Assembly: GCA_016713425.1 (NCBI GenBank)
Contig: JADJPE010000005.1
Coordinates: 2,852,001 to 2,916,000 of the forward strand
DNA: 64,000 nt
Source of the DNA: Deltaproteobacteria bacterium
GTDB lineage: Bacteria > Myxococcota > Kuafuiibacteriia > Kuafuiibacteriales > Kuafuiibacteriaceae
Direction of reading: 5' to 3'
Part shown: piece by piece, positions 25,777 through 35,701 of the stretch
How the letters are laid out: each line of letters starts with the position of its first letter
How positions within the stretch are numbered: the stretch's first letter is position 1
Notes under the pieces: generated by a model
The model's database searches: none
Told to the model about the DNA's origin: nothing
Seen by the model: only the letters and a program-made list of their open reading frames with translations
Made by a program: the position numbers and the translations under genes

Positions 25777-26139
25777 ATGCGGGCAGAGATCATCAAGAGC
25801 ATCACGTTCGAAGCCGCCCATCGGCTTCCACATGTGCCGGAGGGCCACAAATGCGCCCGCCTCCACGGCCACAGTTTTCGCGTGGACCTCAAGGTCGAAG
25901 GCGAAGTCGACCCCGCGTTTGGCTGGGTCCAGGATTTCGACGAGGTTCGCCGCGCGTTTGAGCCGCTAAGGCTCCGGCTCGATCACTACTATCTAAATGA
26001 TATCGAAGGATTAGAGAATCCGACGTCCGAAAACTTGGCGCGGTGGATCTGGGACCGGCTCCGACCCGCCTTGCCGCGCCTGACGGAAGTGACCGTGCAC
26101 GAGACGTGTACGTCCCGCTGCGTCTACCGCGGTCTTTGA
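25777..26139 (+). CDS. queD: 6-carboxytetrahydropterin synthase QueD
   Basis: 120 residues of the PTPS/QueD family. Zinc ligands are in FEAAHRL and LHGHSF; the catalytic Cys lies in the KCARLHGHS segment; Glu is in TVHETCTSRC near the C-terminus. The ribosome binding site AGGAGG is very strong, five bases before the ATG. It makes the pterin precursor consumed by QueE on the way to QueC's substrate. It is in the same operon as queC. queE and queF are not in the window. Confidence 0.96.
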   Translation: MRAEIIKSITFEAAHRLPHVPEGHKCARLHGHSFRVDLKVEGEVDPAFGWVQDFDEVRRAFEPLRLRLDHYYLNDIEGLENPTSENLARWIWDRLRPALPRLTEVTVHETCTSRCVYRGL

Positions 26140-26194
26140 ACTTCGAGCCGGCACCTCGCGGGGGCATCGCCGGCGCTGCGCCTCGGTTGGCCCC

Positions 26195-26824
26195 GTGGCC
26201 CGCGAAACGTTGCAACTCGCTCCAAATGTGCGTATCCATGGGGCATTCATGCGCGAATGCCTCGGCTGGACAACGAACTGCGAGCGTGACCAGACCTGCC
26301 CGCAGAACTGGCTCGAGCTCTCGGTCGCCGAGTGCCCGCGGTCGATTGGTTGTCACGTGTGCGGCCGGACGGTCGAACTCGTGCTGACGGAGGCCGAATT
26401 TCAGGAGCGCGCGCACGAAGGGACGCTCTCGGCGTGGCCCGTCGTCCCATGCGTCGGCGTGCCCGGTCGTGAACGGGCCGCGGTTTCCGGCGCAGACGGC
26501 GCGCACGCAGCGCCCGTCTTCGCAACGCCCGCCCCCATGATCGCGAGGCACTGGGTTGTTCAGCTTCAAGGCGGCGAGGTTATCGCGCTGGACAAGGACA
26601 CGATGATCGTGGGGCGGAGCCGAACGTGCGACGTCGTGATTCCGTCCGCCAAAGTGTCGCGTCAGCATGCGAGTCTTACGCGGGTGGATGGCGAGTGGTA
26701 CATCGAGGACCTGGGCTCAGCCAACGGCGTCTGGCTGAATGGTGAGAAGGTCGCAAAGAGCAAGATTCGCGAAGGTGACGTCTATACAATCTCAGACGAA
26801 ACACTTGCCTTCGCCGCTCGGTGA
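26195..26824 (+). CDS. FHA-domain protein with Cys-rich N-terminus
   Basis: 209 residues from GTG 26195. The C-terminal 95 residues form an FHA phosphothreonine-binding domain with the key motifs GRSRTCDVVIP, SRQHASL, and GSANGVWLNGEKV. The N-terminal half carries eight Cys between residues 22 and 86 (LGWTTNC, DQTCPQNW, SVAECPRSIGCHVCG), which looks like one or two zinc-binding sites. The FHA part probably reads phosphorylation by Hanks-type kinases such as those elsewhere in this window. It follows queD by 55 bases. A start at Met19 is possible but would cut just before the first Cys. Confidence 0.85.
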   Translation: MARETLQLAPNVRIHGAFMRECLGWTTNCERDQTCPQNWLELSVAECPRSIGCHVCGRTVELVLTEAEFQERAHEGTLSAWPVVPCVGVPGRERAAVSGADGAHAAPVFATPAPMIARHWVVQLQGGEVIALDKDTMIVGRSRTCDVVIPSAKVSRQHASLTRVDGEWYIEDLGSANGVWLNGEKVAKSKIREGDVYTISDETLAFAAR

Positions 26825-26830
26825 GCTCGA

Positions 26831-26937
26831 CGGACTCTGTGCGTCGACGGCTCTGTGCGTCGACGGCTCTGTGCGTCGACGGACTCGGTGAGCTCGATGA
26901 ATTCGATGAATTCGATCAGCTCGTCGAATTCGACGGC
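26831..26937. repeat. 16-bp tandem repeat and GAATTCGAT tract
   Basis: Three exact copies of CTCTGTGCGTCGACGG (26835-26882) are followed by degenerate GAATTCGAT copies. They lie between the convergent stops of the FHA and TetR genes. The 16-base period would break any frame, consistent with non-coding DNA. Confidence 0.9.
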
Positions 26938-26945
26938 TTAGAGGA

Positions 26946-27590
26946 CTACGAGATCCCGATGATCCGCCGCGCGAGCTTCTGCACGTCCCGCTCGAGTTGC
27001 GCCGGCGAATAGCCCCGCGACAGGAACCACTGAATACGGTCGGCGTCGAAAGCGGCGAGAATGGCTTCCGCGCTTACCCACGGGTCGACCGGTGCCAACT
27101 CACCGGCGCGCATCGCATGCTCCAGGTACCGGACGACCGTCTCCCGTTGCCAAGCGTGCGCGGGATGGTCGTATCGCGACGGTCCGCCCGAGCTCCAGGC
27201 TTGCGCCTCCGAGAGAAGCGGCGCGTTCGCGAGGACGAACGCCATCAACGCCGCAAGGAAACGTTCGAGCCGGACCAACCAGGCTGCGGATGGCGCGAGC
27301 CCGAAGCCCGAGAGCACCTCGTTCTGGAGGTCCGTGGCGTCCTGCCCAAGAAGCGCCTCGACCAGCGCTGCGCGGTTTTCGAAGCGACGATAGACCGTGC
27401 CTTTGCCGACGCCCGCCTCTTTTGCGAGCTGGTCCATGCAAATCTCGCCGATCGGCTGGGCGCGGAGCAGCTTACGGGCGGCGGCGAGGATTCGCGCCCG
27501 ATTCTCACGCGCGTCGCGCCGCTCCGGTGCGGGGGGGCCCGGCTGGCCGACAATCGGGAGGCGATGGCTGCGATCACCCCCCCTTGACAT
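26946..27590 (-). CDS. TetR-family transcriptional regulator
   Basis: 214 residues. The N-terminal helix-turn-helix (RILAAARKLLRAQPIGEICMDQLAKEAGVGKGTVYRRFENRAALVEALL region, about 32-78) is a clear TetR DNA-binding domain. The C-terminal part is a helical ligand domain of unknown specificity. The annotated ATG lies only a few bases from the nearer palindrome of the divergent promoter region, so it may be leaderless or start slightly downstream. It most likely represses itself and the yceI-like gene. Confidence 0.9.
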   Translation of the reverse strand: MSRGGDRSHRLPIVGQPGPPAPERRDARENRARILAAARKLLRAQPIGEICMDQLAKEAGVGKGTVYRRFENRAALVEALLGQDATDLQNEVLSGFGLAPSAAWLVRLERFLAALMAFVLANAPLLSEAQAWSSGGPSRYDHPAHAWQRETVVRYLEHAMRAGELAPVDPWVSAEAILAAFDADRIQWFLSRGYSPAQLERDVQKLARRIIGIS

Positions 27591-27642
27591 AAGCGGACCG
27601 TAGTCCGATTGTTGCGCTCTGTAAACGGACTAAGGTCCGTTT
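27591..27642. promoter_or_regulatory. Two operator palindromes for the TetR regulator
   Basis: Site 2 (27623-27642) is perfect: AAACGGAC-TAAG-GTCCGTTT. Site 1 (27594-27607) shares the core CGGAC-CGTA-GTCCG. Their centres are 32 bases apart, about three helical turns, so two dimers would sit on the same DNA face. TTGACA at 27584-27589 could be a -35 element for the rightward gene. Together they make an autoregulated divergent control region likely. Confidence 0.75.
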
Positions 27643-27666
27643 CACAACACGAGAGGGAATCAAGCC

Positions 27667-28407
27667 ATGGAAAGCACGCTCAGAGACCGTATAAACCCGC
27701 AAACCAGGCCGAACCGGGGGAACGTGTCCCACGACGCGACCTACCTGAACGGCTCAAACTCATCCATTCGGCCGGTGCACACCCGCCGCCCATCCGCGGC
27801 GACGGCGGCCGCGGCGGCCGCGACGGCAACCGCCTTCGTTCTCGCGCTGACGCCCGCGGCGGTTCAGGCTTCGACGGCGACCACGACCTGGGAGATCGAT
27901 CCTGTTCACTCGGCCGTTGGGTTCTCGGTTCGCCATCTCATGGTGAGCAACGTGAACGGCAAGTTCGGAACCTTCAGTGGGCAGGCGACGATCGACGAGA
28001 AAAATCTCTCCAAGTCGAGCGTCGAAGTCAGCATCGATACCGCCAGCATCGACACTGACAACGCCGACCGCGACAAGCACCTCAGGAGCCCCGACTTCTT
28101 CGATGCCGAGAAGTTTCCGAAGATGACCTTCAAGTCGACGAAGGTTCAAAAAGCCAAGGGTGGGCTCAAGGTGACCGGCGATCTCACGATTCGCGACGTG
28201 ACGAAGCCGGTCGTGCTGATGGTGGAGGAGCTGACGAATGCGGTCAAAGATCCGTGGGGCAATACCAAGCGTGGTGCGAGCGCAACGACGACCATCAAGC
28301 GCGATCAGTTTGGACTGAAGTGGAACAAAGCGCTCGAGACTGGCGGCGTTGTCGTGGGCAACGATGTCAAGATTCGTCTCGACATCCAGCTGACCGAGAA
28401 GAAGTAA
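27667..28407 (+). CDS. YceI-family periplasmic protein
   Basis: 246 residues with a long N-terminal region containing a signal-like hydrophobic stretch (Ala-rich, ending PAAVQA). The YceI lipocalin-like fold follows: WEIDPVHSAVGFSVRHLMVSNV, SVEVSIDTASIDTDNADRDKHLRSPDFFD, FKSTKV, LTIRDVTKPV, and the final LDIQLTE. Family members bind long isoprenoid-like lipids in the periplasm; some respond to acid or osmotic stress. GAGAGGGA is placed before the ATG. The 5' end sits just after the two TetR operator sites, so its expression is probably released by an inducer. The roughly 40 residues before the hydrophobic core are unusually long for a signal peptide; an internal start is possible. Confidence 0.9.
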   Translation: MESTLRDRINPQTRPNRGNVSHDATYLNGSNSSIRPVHTRRPSAATAAAAAATATAFVLALTPAAVQASTATTTWEIDPVHSAVGFSVRHLMVSNVNGKFGTFSGQATIDEKNLSKSSVEVSIDTASIDTDNADRDKHLRSPDFFDAEKFPKMTFKSTKVQKAKGGLKVTGDLTIRDVTKPVVLMVEELTNAVKDPWGNTKRGASATTTIKRDQFGLKWNKALETGGVVVGNDVKIRLDIQLTEKK

Positions 28408-28418
28408 CTTGAAGCGAC

Positions 28419-29057
28419 TCACGCCTCGCCAAACACGACGGCAAGCGTGATTGCGCCCCACGTTCCGAGCGCGCGCCGTTCGGCGACGCCACTCGCGAGC
28501 GGCACGACCCCAAACCCTTCGCCGATCTCCGCTCCGAGCGCAAAGGAACCGGCGAGGAAGTATCGGAGTCCGACCCCCGCCAAGAGGCCGTAGGCAAATG
28601 TGTCGCGGATCTTGCCCGCGCGGATGACGCGCGCCGCGCTCGCGCCGAGGATCGTGTAGAGCTCGAGATGGTCGTTGTCCATCGCGGCCAGGATGAACGA
28701 AGCGGCCGCGTGCCCTCCAACGAGCGTGACGTGACCCGGCAGTGCGTCGATGTCCGATGCGTCCGTGCACGTTCCGCCGTCGCCCGTGTTTTCGCAAGGC
28801 GTCTCGCGCACTGCAACCCGGTGAAGTGCGGGGCCGAACGCGAGGCTGAATCGAGGCGTTCGGTAGCCGAGCATCAGCGCGGGCGGGCCGCCGACACCGT
28901 TCGACGGATCGACGAACCCTGGCATGTTGAGCGTGCTTAGGCGCGCCTCCATCATGAAGCCGGAATGCGGGCCTTGAGCGTGGGCGGTGTGTTGGAACAC
29001 GAAGGTTGAGAGCCCGGCGATCGTGCAGCGAGCGGCGAGGAGGCGAACCTTTGTCAT
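28419..29057 (-). CDS. Outer-membrane-barrel-like protein
   Basis: 212 residues with signal peptide (LLAARCTIAGLSTFVFQHTAHA). The mature part has alternating hydrophobic strands (FSLAFGPALHRVAV, AASFILAAMD, YTILGASAARVI, YGLLAGVGLRYFLAGSFALGAEIGEGFG) and ends in ITLAVVFGEA, as in small 8-stranded barrels. One disulfide-capable pair (PCENTGDGGTC) lies in a predicted loop. The function is not recognised. It is convergent with the yceI-like gene, with only 11 bases between stops. Confidence 0.65.
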   Translation of the reverse strand: MTKVRLLAARCTIAGLSTFVFQHTAHAQGPHSGFMMEARLSTLNMPGFVDPSNGVGGPPALMLGYRTPRFSLAFGPALHRVAVRETPCENTGDGGTCTDASDIDALPGHVTLVGGHAAASFILAAMDNDHLELYTILGASAARVIRAGKIRDTFAYGLLAGVGLRYFLAGSFALGAEIGEGFGVVPLASGVAERRALGTWGAITLAVVFGEA

Positions 29058-29184
29058 GACGCCGTCCTAGCATTGAATCTCTCATCGCGCACATTTGTCT
29101 CCAAAGACCCACGAACCATATGGGATCTAAAGCCGCATTCTTTCTCTTGCCCCGAATTGCCGGCGGGTCGACAACACCGCCGAC

Positions 29185-30063
29185 GTGACGCAGCAAACAG
29201 CGGAGCAGCTCATCGCGGATCTTCGAGCCCTCGGGCTCGACCAGTGCAAGCCGGCGCCGCTCATCGTGCATAGCGGATTTCGTTCCCTGGGGCCGGTCGC
29301 CGGCGGGCCCGCCACCGCTGTGAATGCGCTCTTGTCGGCGGTGGGCGACGAAGCCACGATCTTGATGCCGGGCTTCACTACGCAGCTCACCGATCCATAT
29401 GTTTGGCCCGTGCCTCCGTCCCCGGCTACGCGCGCACATATGCTCAACGAAATCCCCGCGTTCGACCCCGTGACCTCGCCGCCTCACAAGATGGGCGCGA
29501 TCGTTTCTTCGTTTTGGCGTCGCGACGATGTGGTACGCAGCGCGCACCCGGTGACGTCCTGGTTGGCGTTGGGCCCCCGCGCGCGCGAGCTCACCGACGA
29601 CCACGACCTCGGCGACCCGGAAGGCATCCATGGGCCGGTGGGGCGTGTCTTCGAGAGCGACGGATGGGTCTTGTTGCTCGGCGTGGACCATGACGCGAAC
29701 ACGACCATCCACTTAGCCGAAAGCTTGCTCGACATGCCGCATCTGCGGATTCTTCCCGATCGCTATCCGGTCGTCGATGACCGCGGCAAGCGTGTGTGGC
29801 GCACGATCACCAAGACCACGAAGTGCTCGGATGGTTTTGTGAAACTGAGTCCGGTGCTCGAGGCGGCTGGGCTTGGCCGACGCGGACTTGTGGGTCAGGC
29901 TACGGCCCAACTCTTTCGATCGCGCGACATCGTTCGCATCGCCTCCGATCTGCTCGGCCGAGATCCGGCCGGGCTTCTGTGCGACGATCCCGAGTGCGTG
30001 CACTGCCCATCCTCGCGCGCGTCGCTTCGCGACTGGAAGCCGCTCAAATCATTGGCGATGTAG
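29185..30063 (+). CDS. AAC(3)-family N-acetyltransferase
   Basis: 292 residues starting at GTG. Features of the aminoglycoside 3-N-acetyltransferase/YokD family are: PLIVHSGFRSLGPV, ATILMPGFTTQ, FDPVTSPPHKMGAIVSSFWRRDDVVRSAHPVTSWLALG, the core DGWVLLLGVDHDANTTIHLAE with the catalytic-type His, and the C-terminal CDDPECVHC cysteine cluster. It uses acetyl-CoA; the acceptor is unknown. Chromosomal members in soil bacteria are often not resistance enzymes. No mobile DNA surrounds it. There is no clear ribosome binding site, so the start is approximate. Confidence 0.85.
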   Translation: MTQQTAEQLIADLRALGLDQCKPAPLIVHSGFRSLGPVAGGPATAVNALLSAVGDEATILMPGFTTQLTDPYVWPVPPSPATRAHMLNEIPAFDPVTSPPHKMGAIVSSFWRRDDVVRSAHPVTSWLALGPRARELTDDHDLGDPEGIHGPVGRVFESDGWVLLLGVDHDANTTIHLAESLLDMPHLRILPDRYPVVDDRGKRVWRTITKTTKCSDGFVKLSPVLEAAGLGRRGLVGQATAQLFRSRDIVRIASDLLGRDPAGLLCDDPECVHCPSSRASLRDWKPLKSLAM

Positions 30064-30117
30064 AGATGTCGAGATGCAGAGATGTCGAGACGTGGCGATG
30101 TAGAGACGTGGAGATGG
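30064..30117. repeat. Short repeat GAGATGTCGAGACGTG
   Basis: Imperfect units of GAGATGTC, GAGATGCA and GAGACGTG fill the gap between the convergent acetyltransferase and the 558-residue protein. They are non-coding and resemble in style the tract at 3693. Confidence 0.7.
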
Positions 30118-31794
30118 CTACTCGAAACGCATGTAGTAGCGCCGAGTGAATCCTTCTGCGTCACGCAAGATTGCGATCGGCGTCTTGTGCACGTACCCGA
30201 ACAGAAGGTCTTCCGATTCGAGATCGGCAAGACGAGCGCACCGAGGATCACCCGATGTCATCTTTCCTGGGGACCTCACCAGTTCCTTCTTTGCGCCTGG
30301 GTTGGCCTCGAAGTTCCGGTCGATGTCATCGTGGATGAGGATCTGTCTCAACGCCTCGAGGTAGGCTGGGAGCGACCCCTCGGCGTCGCGCAGAGCCGCA
30401 TATTCGGGGCGCCGGGCGAGGGCGGCGACGTCGCGGCGTTTGTACGCGATCGCCTTCAGCGCCTCGGTGACTGCGCGGTCGAGGGTCGGTGGGCGGCTCG
30501 TCGTCTGTCCGAGGAAATGTCGGTAGAACGTCGACGTGTCGAACCGCGCGTTCGCCTCCCCCATGTTGCCCCATTCATCAGCGCGAAGCGCCGCCACGTT
30601 CTGGACGGGCATCCCCGAGGCCAACTGAGCACCTGGATCGTGCATGATGTCGAGCTGGTCCTTGATGAAGGTCTGCTTGAGCTTTCCCGATGCGCCCACC
30701 AGAAGATCGATGTTCTGACTGTGAAGCTCGAGGTGTGCGAAGCTCGAGCGCAAGCTCTTCCACAAGATGCGGGCGAGCTGAGGCGCGAGCTCCCGGGTGA
30801 GCCAGGCTTCCTGAGAGCCGTGCCTCGCGAAGAGCCGGCGCCCCCGCGGACTCTCGGCGAACTCTTTCGAGTTGAGCGCGGAGAGCGGAATGAGCGCGTC
30901 GTTGGGCGCCAGTGCCTTTCGGCGCGGGCGTGGAATGGGGCGATAGATCACGGTGAGACGACCGGTCGTGAGCGCGGCTGGCTCTGGCGTCAGGAATGTC
31001 GCCCGTCGTAGGTGATGGCTTCTTTCCACGGAGATGCGGGCCTGCTTTGGCTCAAGTCTTTTTTTCGGCGCGTGCCATTCTCCGGAGAACTTCAGCATGA
31101 AGGGGGCTTCAGTCTCGGGGAACAAGACGAGCGTTCGATAGGAAGCCGTCATCTCGGCCGGTACGGAGCCGGACGGGTCCCCGTGGGCATCTCGAAGGGC
31201 CTCGCGGCCCCTGAAGTCGAGGTAGTGGCTGAAGATTCTCACCTTCCCGTCCGGTGTACGAAAAGGGCTCAGATCGGCGAAGCCCATGAGTTTTACGTCC
31301 GGGTCGTTGCGGTCGACATCCCAGTATTCGACGTCTCCGTAGAGATTGTGCCGATACAGCGGATGGTCGTTGAGGCGCTCGTTCGGTCTCGAGTTGAACG
31401 TGCGCTGGTCTTCAGCGTACTGGCGCGCGTACGTCCGTAGACGCCCGACATCGAGATCACCGGTGGGCGAGGATAGCTCGCTGAGGAAAGGGTCCCAAGG
31501 ACGCTCGGTGGGTTTCGAGACAAGACGGTCACGCTTTTCGATGATTTCGTGCCACGCGAGCGCCGCTTTCTCGCCTCGCCGCTTGGCGCCCAGGAAGTTC
31601 GGAGTATGAACACCACGACCCTCCGGTTCGCGCTTTTCGAGGCGGACCGGGTGCGCGTCCTCTGGAATCAAGGTGCCGTGGGTACGGTTGTGCCCAGGCT
31701 GGCATGGCGGCTGGAACAATGGCGGATGAAGTCGTGCGCTCGAAGTCGCCGAAGTCGCCGAAGTCGCCGATGGGGACAGACGGAATCGCATCAT
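30118..31794 (-). CDS. Large hypothetical, possibly IucA/IucC-related
   Basis: 558 residues. The N-terminal 60 are low complexity (SATSATSATSSA from a GTCGCCGAA repeat, then Pro/Arg-rich), and the start is therefore uncertain. The rest is folded. A stretch SYRTLVLFPETEAPFMLKFSG followed by RISVERSHHLRR, later AHLELHSQNIDLLV and FIKDQLDIMHDP, recalls the substrate and ATP-binding regions of NRPS-independent siderophore synthetases (HxQN motif). The match is weak and I have not recognised the full domain. No siderophore transport genes lie nearby. If the similarity holds, it would ligate a carboxylic acid to an amine or alcohol. Confidence 0.5.
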   Translation of the reverse strand: MMRFRLSPSATSATSATSSARLHPPLFQPPCQPGHNRTHGTLIPEDAHPVRLEKREPEGRGVHTPNFLGAKRRGEKAALAWHEIIEKRDRLVSKPTERPWDPFLSELSSPTGDLDVGRLRTYARQYAEDQRTFNSRPNERLNDHPLYRHNLYGDVEYWDVDRNDPDVKLMGFADLSPFRTPDGKVRIFSHYLDFRGREALRDAHGDPSGSVPAEMTASYRTLVLFPETEAPFMLKFSGEWHAPKKRLEPKQARISVERSHHLRRATFLTPEPAALTTGRLTVIYRPIPRPRRKALAPNDALIPLSALNSKEFAESPRGRRLFARHGSQEAWLTRELAPQLARILWKSLRSSFAHLELHSQNIDLLVGASGKLKQTFIKDQLDIMHDPGAQLASGMPVQNVAALRADEWGNMGEANARFDTSTFYRHFLGQTTSRPPTLDRAVTEALKAIAYKRRDVAALARRPEYAALRDAEGSLPAYLEALRQILIHDDIDRNFEANPGAKKELVRSPGKMTSGDPRCARLADLESEDLLFGYVHKTPIAILRDAEGFTRRYYMRFE

Positions 31795-31967
31795 GGAGTC
31801 GAGGCCTCGCGGCCCTGCCTTGCCTCGCTGAGCGACGACGTATCAGAGTCGTTGGGTGATGAGTCAGACGTGAACGACGGACGTTCGACCCATCATTCGA
31901 ACCAACGTTCTGCGTAGATCTTCCCGAGATCTCGTGTGGTGCTCGATGCGGGGGGGCTGCCGGTCGA

Positions 31968-34139
<2,172 letters not shown>

Positions 34140-34269
34140 CGCGCCACTATTCCTCGGCTGGCCCCGTGAGAGAAGAGGACTCGAGACTTTCGTTTCGAGG
34201 GGGCGCGACCTGCATTCTCGGTCGGCCGGGGGCTTTACGAAGCGAGACGTCGGATCTAGCTTCGGGCAC

Positions 34270-35574
34270 GTGAACGAAATCTCGCACGCCCTCGTCCTGA
34301 ATCTTCACCAGCCGTCCGCGAATCTCGAACATCTCCTGAATCATGCAGAGTGGGAGGCGAAAGAAATCCTCTATGCGCTCGATCGAATTCCACGGTTCCT
34401 TTGGGGACACGAAGGCCGCGGACAGAGTCGGGGTCGTGTTCATCTCGCCCTCTCGGGGACGCTCCTCGAGACGCTGGCCGATCCGGCCTTTCAAGCGCGC
34501 GTGTATGGCACCGTGGATTGCGGCGCGCTGCTTTGGCACCTACAGAACCGGAACATCATCGACCTCCTCGGCACAGGCTACTACCATCCGGTCCTCCCGC
34601 TCGTCCCGTCCGCCGATCGTGAGGAGCACGTTGCGCGCTGGCGCGGGATTGGGCGGCATCTGTTCTGGCGTGAGCGCTTCGATGGTTTTTGGCCGCCCGA
34701 GATGGGCTTCTCGATGGAGCTCATTCCGATCCTCGCTCGCTATGGCTATCGATATGCGCTCGTCGACAGCCATCACGTTGAAGCGGTCACGCCGATGTCC
34801 TGGGGCGAGCTCCGCTATCGTCCGCACGTGGCGCGCTTTGGTGGGCACGAGATCATTGTCGTTGTGCGAGACCGCGAGTTGTCGGACGCCCAAGAATCGG
34901 GGATGGACTACGACTGGTTTCGCCGAGAGGTTCAGGATCGCACCAAGTTCTGCGACTTCCCGCCGCTCGTCACGACCTGCACCGACGGTGACAATGGAGG
35001 ATGGTTTCGGAACAGCAATCCGGGCGCCAATTTTTGGGGCGCATTCTACGAGACGCTGCTTGCGCGTGTGGACGAAACACCGAACCTCCGGCCGGCCTTC
35101 ATCTCAGAATACCTCGACCGCTACGGGGCGTACGGCGAGGTGCGTGTCAACACCGGGGCCTGGAACACGGGGTGGCACAGTGGGCACGGCTTCACGCAAT
35201 GGACAGGGTCTTGGGCGCAGCGGCAAGCGATCGAACGAATCGGCGAGGTAAGCGAGGCGATTCATGAGTTGCGGTGGTTCGCGGGTCTTGAGAGCGTGAC
35301 CGATCCTGGTTTTTGGTCAACCATCGAGGATGCCATGTGGCGCCTTCTCCGCGCCGAGACGAGCTGCAACATTTATTGGGGCGAAGCTTGGGTCGATCGA
35401 TGCCACGTCGATCTGGACGCCGCGGTCGAGCGACTCGAGTTGGCGCGCCGAATCTGGTCGCCGCGCGCACCGGTGGTGCCCGTGCGCGAAGATGACGTTT
35501 GCACGATGGCTCCGGTTGTCGGGGGCAGCCCGGTTCTGGAGGACTGCGTCGGGCTGGGCGCCCACGCACTGTAG
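34270..35574 (+). CDS. Glycoside hydrolase family 57 protein
   Basis: 434 residues from GTG. GH57 motifs are visible: HALVLNLHQP at the start (motif 1), LALSGTLLETL, FDGFWPPEMGFSMEL with the likely catalytic nucleophile Glu, and TCTDGDNGGWFRN with the likely acid/base Asp. No signal peptide, so it is cytosolic. GH57 contains alpha-amylases, 4-alpha-glucanotransferases and branching enzymes; the subtype is not decided here. A second GH57 gene follows on the same strand and a GT4 glycosyltransferase lies convergent, indicating an alpha-glucan metabolic group. Confidence 0.9.
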   Translation: MNEISHALVLNLHQPSANLEHLLNHAEWEAKEILYALDRIPRFLWGHEGRGQSRGRVHLALSGTLLETLADPAFQARVYGTVDCGALLWHLQNRNIIDLLGTGYYHPVLPLVPSADREEHVARWRGIGRHLFWRERFDGFWPPEMGFSMELIPILARYGYRYALVDSHHVEAVTPMSWGELRYRPHVARFGGHEIIVVVRDRELSDAQESGMDYDWFRREVQDRTKFCDFPPLVTTCTDGDNGGWFRNSNPGANFWGAFYETLLARVDETPNLRPAFISEYLDRYGAYGEVRVNTGAWNTGWHSGHGFTQWTGSWAQRQAIERIGEVSEAIHELRWFAGLESVTDPGFWSTIEDAMWRLLRAETSCNIYWGEAWVDRCHVDLDAAVERLELARRIWSPRAPVVPVREDDVCTMAPVVGGSPVLEDCVGLGAHAL

Positions 35575-35701
35575 TCCTTCGACGCCATCGCGATGCCGCC
35601 CGCCCGAAGGACCGCGCAAAGGCTATGAATGGTCTCCGGGGACGACCGAGGGGTACCTGTCGGCCGGCCTTCGGTCGGGCTTACACGTACGGCTCTGAGG
35701 T

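Noticed and set aside
26821..27012. 63-residue frame after the FHA gene
   Set aside because: It is made of the 16-base repeat plus antisense of the TetR gene; no ribosome binding site of its own.
27760..29712. Minus-strand frame of 650 codons
   Set aside because: It runs antisense through yceI-like and acetyltransferase genes, with Arg/His-rich sequence and no family match.
29185..30063. Aminoglycoside resistance gene acquired by transfer
   Set aside because: Composition and neighbours look chromosomal; no mobile element is present and the family includes many non-resistance enzymes.
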